DNA of 64,000 nt. It comes from Sebastes aleutianus. Taxonomy: Eukaryota; Chordata; Actinopteri; Perciformes; Sebastidae. The stretch is taken from positions 7,094,373 to 7,158,372 of the forward strand of contig CAKAKS010000062.1 in the NCBI GenBank assembly GCA_916700875.1. Reading direction: 5' to 3'. Numbering within the stretch: the first letter of the stretch is position 1; the number at the start of each line of letters is the position of its first letter. The translations under genes and the position numbers were made by a program. Below the pieces are notes generated by a model. That model worked only from the letters and a program-made list of their open reading frames with translations. It searched no databases and had not been told where the DNA came from. Of the stretch, positions 39,434-48,300 are shown in pieces.

Positions 39434-42292
39434 ACTCTAACACACTCACACCTGACCCATTTTTCGAGCTGCTACACCATCCAACAACAACAGCCAGAGA
39501 GGCATCAACAAACAGCCCAAAAAAAACAAAAACAAGTAGCATCAAAATCCTCTCTGTCCCCTCTCGGCAAACCTGTTTTACACACAGCACCTCCCTTCTT
39601 TCTTTTTCCCTTTCGATTCCCTTAATGCAGGCGTCTTCCTTAATGCTTCCAGAGGCCTGTTCTAAATCCACTGGAAGAGAGACATCATACCCAAAACAAC
39701 CCACAAATCCGACTCTTGACTCTGACTTGAGCCAGTTCATCTTAAAGCCCAGAGAACAGCCAACCCTTACCTCCAGGTCTGACCTCAAGTGCCAAAATTC
39801 AGACTACAGATCCCCTCCACACACACACATCCAATATCCTCATAGCCCTCTGGAGCACAGCACCAAGCCTCAGCTGCATCCCTGACCGTCATCCCCCCGA
39901 CACGACAACCAATCGGCCCCATCAGCAGCTCCAGATGCCGCGGTGTGCCAGACAGGATTAGCTCACATCAGGCCAGAGGGGTTGCAGATCCTCTTACTCT
40001 CCTCCCCACACCTTATCCTCTAAAACCCCCCTCCTCTGCCTGCTCCTCTGATCCCCGGCCACCGACAAAAAGGCTACATGCACAGACTGAAAAATGTGAT
40101 TAGTGATCAAACAAGAGACAACTACGCTGCATAAGCAGGGATGTGTGCATACAGTATATGTGTGCATAAATCTGCTAATTGAATTAGATGGCTTTAGGAG
40201 AGATGGATTGAAACTTTAATGATCCCTCTGGAAAAAACAGGGCTGTTGCAGTAATAAGAGGAAGCATGGAGAATAGGAATAATATGTAGAAGAATTAGGG
40301 CTGTCAAAGTTAACGCGATAATAATAATAACGCGTTAATGCAAATTAGTTTTAACGCCACTGATTTCTTTAACGCAATCAATCTTTCTGAGGTTGTAGCG
40401 GGCTCAGCTTTAAAGCATAAATATATTGCAATCGTATGAAACTACAAAACCTAAGGAATCCATTGGTACCAACCAACCATGTCATACTAGCTTGTCATGA
40501 AGGAGGTTAAATAACGCTCCAAACTTGCTCTAAATTTTGGTGAGGTCAGAGGTCAAGGCACCCCTTTGAAACTGGCATCGCCATTTTCAAAGGGGCGCCT
40601 TGACCTCTGACCTCAAGATATGTGAATAAATATGGGTTCTATGGGTACCCACGAGTCTCCCTCTCAAGTCTTAGTCAAGTCAGCACACTGACAGCTGTTA
40701 TTGCCTGTTGGGCTTGAGTTTGCCATGGTATGATTTGAGCATATTTCTTATGCTAAATGCAGTACCTGTGAGGGTTTCTGGACAATATTTGTCATTGTTT
40801 TGTGTCGTTAATTGATTTCCAATAATAAATATATACATACATTTTCATAAAAAAGCATATTTTCCCACTCCCATGTCGATAAGAGCATTAAATACTTGAA
40901 AAATCTTCCTTTTAGGTACTTTTGAACAGATAAAAAATGTGAGATTAATTTGAGATTAATCGTGATTAATCATGGACAATCATGCGATTAATCGCGATTA
41001 AATATTTTGATCGTTTGACAGCCTTAAAAAGAATACATAGATCAAAGTGGGGTACAGCAATTAACCTAAGAATGTCAACTCTCAGACATATTAAGAATAC
41101 AATGTATGAATGTGAAAACAAGTGGACCCTTGAACAACCCTTTATGTCCTACCTGACAGACATGGAGAACTCTCCAGGGGCGCTCTCACTCTCTCGGACC
41201 AGAAACGCCCCGCACTCCCTGTGTCTGAGTCGACTTTCTGCCACACCGCGAGATATACGACCGGCAAACCAGCTGGAAGCAAGAAAGAAAACAGGAAGCC
41301 AGTAAGAAAGAAGTCATTGATTTCACTGTTTTATGCATATGACCCGTGTCATTCTGGGGTCTGTGTGGCTACAATACAATTTTGCACACATCCAATTATT
41401 TATTTGGGCATCTCATAAGTTTTGATGTTTGCAATTTCAGTGGAAATGATGAGACTTTAAAAGAAAAGCAGCTCATATCACTACAGATCAATGCTGTCAT
41501 AGAAATAAAAGAGAGGTTGACGGGGAAAGAAAGTAAAATTAGCACATTTGTGAAGTTATTTTTAAACACGCTGCTAAATATGCACGCCAAACAACTCCCA
41601 AAATGCTGCATTTCAGTTGTCAGCCGTGGAGCGTAAGTAATAGTGCCATTTTTCATTTCTTTTTTTTGTTGCTCATTAGTCTTGCTTAGCAGAGCAGTTT
41701 GTTTGGATGCAAGGTTTGCATAAATGACGTTCTGCCTTCGTGAACCTGTGCTCTGCAGTGAGATTGATGGCTCAAATGAGGGGAGAGCACATCCAATATG
41801 GAGGCCGCATTATGGGAGTCTCTTGGTTTAAAGTCGCAAGGTCAGAATTCTGGCTCTGTGAAGAAATGTGGAGGAGGAAAAAGCACTCGCAGACGGGCAC
41901 ATCTCCTTAACGCTGTGCACAAACTGGACCGTGCATCAGTGTTCATTAAAGCCGCTGCAATGGCTGCATTGCCAGTTTAGTGTGTTTGTCACAGCGAAAA
42001 AAGAAGAGACCAGCTGGTGTATGACCATCTGATGGAGATGGAGATACAGCGTGTACCAGCAGCTTCACTGTAAACACACACACACACACACATACGGCTG
42101 TATCATGTGTGGTTACGTAAGGCAGCGAGTGAGTGTGTCCCTTTGGGTAGGCTGCCTTATGCCGGAGTGCAGATGTCCAAAGCAGAGCAGAAAACGCCCC
42201 GAGCGCCACACACACTCACTGATGAGCTGTTTAGATAGACCAGCGCTGGACGTGTAAAAAAATGTATTCATCTGCTTTACAGATGAGTTGAA

Positions 42293-42339
<47 letters not shown>

Positions 42340-45300
42340 ACGCGTGTGGCCGCAGGTTGATGTAGTTTTTTGGCACGAAGCCTTTTCTGTTATGGAGCTC
42401 AGCTGTGTACCAGTTAGGATCATCCTCCATGTTGGTGATCTAGGAGCAAACACACACACACACAGATGAAATATTGCCCGTAACGACATGACGCAGCCTA
42501 TTACTATCGGGTGAAAGGCCACTATCATTTCTCTCTCTCTCTCCTTGTATATCAATCTCCTCGCCAGGCCTCTCTCTTCTCCTTCTATTATCCGGTACAG
42601 TGGCTTTTCATCCATCGCCGTGTGAAGCGAGGCCGCCGACTCACTCAAATTCAGAAGCGCATGCTTATTGGCAAGTTCAAAATGCCACATAAGGCCCTCC
42701 ATGACTGCACACATGAGGGGCAGCAAACAAATCTGAGCTGCATTAACCCGTGTTGCTGCACATAACAGAGCAGAAGCGGGTTCATTTTCAATCAAACTGG
42801 GACAGGTGATGTTAAATGACTTTTTCTGACGGACAGTTTTTAGACTGGAGTGACAAGGGCAGCCTTTGATTGTGAGAGACACGCTGTCACCTGATCCGCT
42901 CCGGTTTACCTGCTTTACTGTTTACCTGTTTTATTCTGTCTCTTTTCATTTGTCGTGTCGCTGCTCTTTTCTGTTCTGTTCTGTCATTTTTTTGTTCAGT
43001 ATTCTGATCCTGCTGTGACATTCCTTGTCATTTTGATATTTTAAGCTGTTGTTTTGTTTGCTCTGCTTGGTTTTGCAGTGATTTATAAACCCCTTATTTT
43101 ATTTATCTCCCCTACAGAACCGAGGTTCATCACTTTTTTTTTTAGCTCTTTTTTATCACAGTGCTGAAAACTGATAGCAAGCAGAATGTGACATACAGTT
43201 AAAACATGTACGACTGAAATGTATCCTTCCTTTAAACCTGCAGTAGGCAGAATGTTTTTGACATCATTGGGCAAAAAAATCCATAATAACCTTTCAGCAT
43301 ATTGTAAGAAAACTAGACTTCTGCACTTCCTCATGGCTCTGTTTTCAGGTTTTAAAAATTCTAGCCTGTGACGGGAGACTTTGGCAAATCACAGGTCATT
43401 TCAGAGAAAGAGCGTTCCTATTGGCTGTTCAAATGTTTGCTCCGGCCGGTGGGCGGTGTTTGGTATTTCTTCAAGTGATGTCAACATTGCTGCCGAGTCA
43501 CTAACTTTCTCATTTTACAGCTAAACAGTACACTACAAGATGTTTCTGACAACATTTGAGGTGAGAAATAGGCATTACAGTAACAGAATATTGATTCATA
43601 TTTGATCAGCGCTGCCTAGTTTGACCGTTTGATCGGAGTTCGCGAGTGATTGACAGCTGCTCAGAGACGGCAGGCTCCAGCTCGGCTCTGATTGGTTGTT
43701 TTTTCCTCCAGCCTGTGAAATCCTGCAGATGCCATTAGGAGCACTGGAGGACACCAAAGGCACATGACATTTTTTCAGATTACATGTCTCATGCACTACT
43801 GTCAGGATATAGTGATCGTTTTATAAAAATAACTTCTTTCACATTTGCTCCGTTTCTTCCCACTGCAGCTTTAATGCAACTATGATGGTAAAACTTCTTT
43901 GGCAACGTTGCCTATCTGCCAAAAAAAGTTGTCCTGTGCCCTCTCTGCCTTTAGGAACTTCATTTCATGCGCCACCTACTTTAATGGTTGCACTGTGCAA
44001 TCGTACGAGCATTTTAAAATGTGTTACAGTCTGTGGTGTGATTTACTGCTCATAACATCAATCATTGTTCAACCACAGAACTGAATGATTGGCCTTTTAC
44101 TCAGCTGGTGGTTTCAATGTCGGCCAGACAACGTTTCATTTAAATAAGAAAAAATGCCTCTTAAACAACCCCTTGTTATATTTTAGGCGGTTTAATACTA
44201 CATGTTGGGACTGTCTCAAGTCTGCCATATTCACATCTCCCAATTTAAGCCGACGTTAATTCCTCACTCTGACTCACAGACGTTAACTTTTCTAACCAAA
44301 ATTTGAATTGAAATGTACCGTCTCCCTCTCATCTCCTTTTCCCACCTCTCGTGACACCTCCGTCTTTGATTCTGCCTCTCGCTGTAATTACGCTTTGCCA
44401 GGGTTACATTATAGATACATCAACAGCTCTAGAATTCACAATATAATCATCTTCTCTTCTTTTTTTTTTCCTGCAGACACTGCATCATCACTGCCCCATT
44501 GTTTATTAGTTTAACAATAAGCAGTTCTAAATCTTAGTCCTGCATCATGCAAAAAAAAAAATATCCCAAACCACCCTTTTTATGTTTTAGCTTCTGGGAA
44601 AGAACACAGCGTAAGTTATTCTGAGCTCAGTTTAATCCATTATTCATTTTTTTTCTTTCCTCTCCATGTGTGTTTAGGATATGTAGGCCTATATATATAT
44701 AGGATATTTATCCAAGACCACCCCCACTGCTTCAGCTGTGACTGACTCGGCTCCTTCCATAGCAGTGGATTTAACAATTACATAATGAAGCCTTAAAATA
44801 ACAATCATACTATAAGCCACAAATGCATCAAGGAAAAATGACATTTCCAACATGAACATCTGCACTAGACCTTAAATATCTGAACAAGTACAACCGAACG
44901 CTGAATAAGATATTTTGGGGGAAACCAAAATGTTACAATTAACTTCCATGAACTGAAAACTGAAAGGGGTTAAAGTTGTAAGATGAAAACACGGACAACT
45001 CCCAGACCGGACAACGGCGTAGTAACGACCTGTCAATCACAAGGTAGCCACGCCCTAAAGCATCCCCTGCTTTATGGTCTACTTGACTCTAAATTGGACC
45101 ATAAATTACTAAATGAACATCATGCTGTAGTGAAGAAGACTTGAAACTAGAGATTGAGACCATAAACTCATGTTTACAATGTTTACTGAGGTAATAAATC
45201 AAGTGAGAAGTAGGCTCATTTTCTCATAGACTTCTATACAATCAGACTTCTTTTTGCAACCAGAGGAGTCGCCCCCTGCTGGCTATTAGAAAGAATGCAA

Positions 45301-48300
45301 CTTTAAGGCACTTCCTCATTGGCTTCACTTTTCAGACAAGTCAGGTGATTCACTGCACCTGGAGGCCCTAGTCAGGCACTCAGAAAGACAGCCTGTTTCT
45401 GAGCTTGGGTTTTCTTTGTCACACCAGGAAATGAGCAAATTAAAAAGTAGCACTTTTCTTGAGCGTACCACCTGGCTGCTCCCTGTGATTTTAGCCACTG
45501 CCAGTAACAGAGGAGTCTGTTCTACCATCCAAATCTAATTTAAACCCTAAATTGTCACATTCATGTGTTGGGGTTTGGAGAACAAAAGAAATGTGTGTTT
45601 TTGCACTCTACTTTTGTGTCCCTTGTGTTAGATTTGGCTGCATTGTCTTCCAGCTTTAAACAGAATGTCATAGCCGCTACTTTAGGCTATTTTTATCATT
45701 TCATTTCGAGTCTACACTCTAGTCAGCCTGATTGATCTGCTTCCACATGGCCACTGCACAACAGGACATGAAGAAAACAATGTACCCCAATTGGTTGATA
45801 CACAAAAAACGCCAATAAGTAGTGACAGGAAGGTATATGATAGTCATTTAGAATTGTTTTAGGGGGGGCCTATTATACTTTTCTGCTTTTTCCCTTCCCT
45901 TTAAGGTGTTATATAGTTGTATGTGCATGTTAAAGGTCTGCAAAGTTACAAAGCCCATAGTCAACGCCAAAGGAAGTTACTCTACCCAGCAGAAACACTG
46001 CTCCTGAACTGCCTCAAACACCTCGCTTGAAATCCCACTTTTTCTACCATAATCTGGTGATGTCACCAAGTAACACATTTGCATAATACCTGCCTAGCGG
46101 CTAGTTTGGCCCTCAAACAAAGCCAGTTAGAGCGGAGCTGGAGCAAAGTCCGAAGAGTTTTGTTCGGTTGACGAATCAGAGCAGACTGGGATTTTTATAC
46201 GGGGGGGGGGTCGGGCAAGAGGTCAAACAGAGCATGTCAGACAGAGGGTGAAAAGAAGTGCTGCAGCACAGCCCGTATGAGAAAAATAAAGCGTTTTTTG
46301 AACATTAAAGCATGTGAACATGTTCTAGTAGAAACCCAAAATACAAGTATGAACCTGAAAAAAAGCACAATAGGTCCTCTTTAAATGATGAGCATTTTGC
46401 ATGACGCTATATGAGTTGTTGTGATAGTGTAAAGCGCCGGCCATCTGGTGCCGCGAGCAGGAATGAACAAATGTGAAGAATTATTTAAAAGTACTGTGTG
46501 ACCCAAGTCTGAACCGGAGCTGTTTGGCTGAGACTAGACAGCAGTTTATCCCAGCGGGAAGAAAGGAAACATGGTGCCCAGTATAATCGCAGCAAATGTA
46601 TCTCTGTTGCCATAAAGCACGAGTTCACGTCGATGCTGTTGACCTCAAGATAAGTACAGTATTGAGTCACAGTTTGCTGACCAAAGCCAACAACTAATTA
46701 CATCATGATTTACAGGTAAGTTAATAAGACCAAAAGAAAATAATATCTGCACATAAATACTGCTGGAAATAAAGAATCCCATTTATTTACAGCAAGAATG
46801 AACTCACAAAGCAGCAAAATTAAATGCCATCTCATCTTGTCTGCGTCATACATCAGCTCCAAAACAATGACTTTGCAGACAGCAGGAATGAGAAGCTGCT
46901 TTGTTCACGTGTCGTCTAATATTGGAACATCATTGGAACATCGTCTGGGATGAATAATATACCAGTCTACTGCATACAATTACTGTAACGGTAAATTCCC
47001 TCAGGCATTATTATCCTGTTTGACGTATTCAAATACATGTCATGGGTTATTTCGTGATGAGGCTTCATCTATTTCTACCTTGAATAATTTCCAACCATTT
47101 CCCAGAATACCTTTCACAATCTAGTAATATATGATATGCTCCATAGCAATATCTTAATGAGAGCTAGAAGAACATACTGTAAGGGTTTTCCCAGTCATGA
47201 AAAAGTTAGAGCTGCCCCTGAAACTTGTTCTGCAGCAGCATTGCTCTCTGGTCTACTGAGGCTAAGTCCTGTGGAGAATTTGCTACTATATAGGCTACTA
47301 TATGACCGTGGAACAGCTGGTGCCATATTAGTGTAAGTCTAGAGAGAAGCTCTTGCTCTTTAATTCTGAGGTTTACTGCTGATGTCTTAGAGGGACAATT
47401 TTCTACCACAGTAATTTCCAGCTGTGCAGGAACTATCTCAGCACTGCATTCAGCCTGTTATCCATCAGAAAAATACAACAGCTGTAGCTTTAACTAAATG
47501 TTTGTTTTGCATCCTATAGCAAAAATCTTTTATTAATCTTTAATTAAGTCATTTTGTCATTTTGGCGAAGTGCACTTTTTTTCTTCTTCTTCTTTTTATT
47601 CCGAGAGTTATATGAGATGTTTGATACCACTGTCATGTCTGTTGGCTAAATATGAAGCTACAGCCAGCAGCCACTAAGCTCAGCTTAGCTTACCATAAAG
47701 ACTGGAAACACCACACTGGAAACTCCAGGAAGTCACTGGTCACAGCCAAGAATCAGTCTTGCACGCTTCATACCGTACCAAGTCATTTTTATGCCGCCGT
47801 GCCGGCAACAGCCATGCAACTTGACTGCGAGGCGGTAATTCTAGTTTACACTTACGATTCTGTGCAAATTAAAGAGGACCTATTATGCTTATTTTCAGGT
47901 GCATACTTGTATTTTGTGTTTCTACTACAACATGTTTACATGCTTTAATGTTTAAAAAAAACGCTTTGCTTTTCTTATACCGGCTGTGCTGCAGCACCTC
48001 TTTTCACCCCAACCAAACTCTTTGGACTCTCCGCTCTAACTAGTTTTGTTTGAGGTCGTGCCAAACTAGCCGTTATGCACATGTTTTACTTGATGACATC
48101 ACCACGTTACGGAGGAAAAGGCGGGACTTCAAGGCGTTTCGGGCATTTCAGGAGCAGTGTTTTGGTGGGGGAGAGTAACTCCCTTTGGCGTGGACTTTGG
48201 GCTTTGTAACTTTGCAGACCTTTTACATGCACAAAAAAACGATATAACACACTAAAGGAAAGAGAAAAAGAACAAAAGCGTAATAATTCCCCTTGAAACA

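Noticed and set aside
39246..39788. A 180-codon minus-strand frame
   Set aside because: It contains a Cys-Val run from the CA microsatellite and no domain or exon signals.
42277..42882. A 201-codon minus-strand frame over grap exon 2
   Set aside because: It reads exon 2 in the wrong frame and ends in a His-Thr run encoded by the CA repeat.
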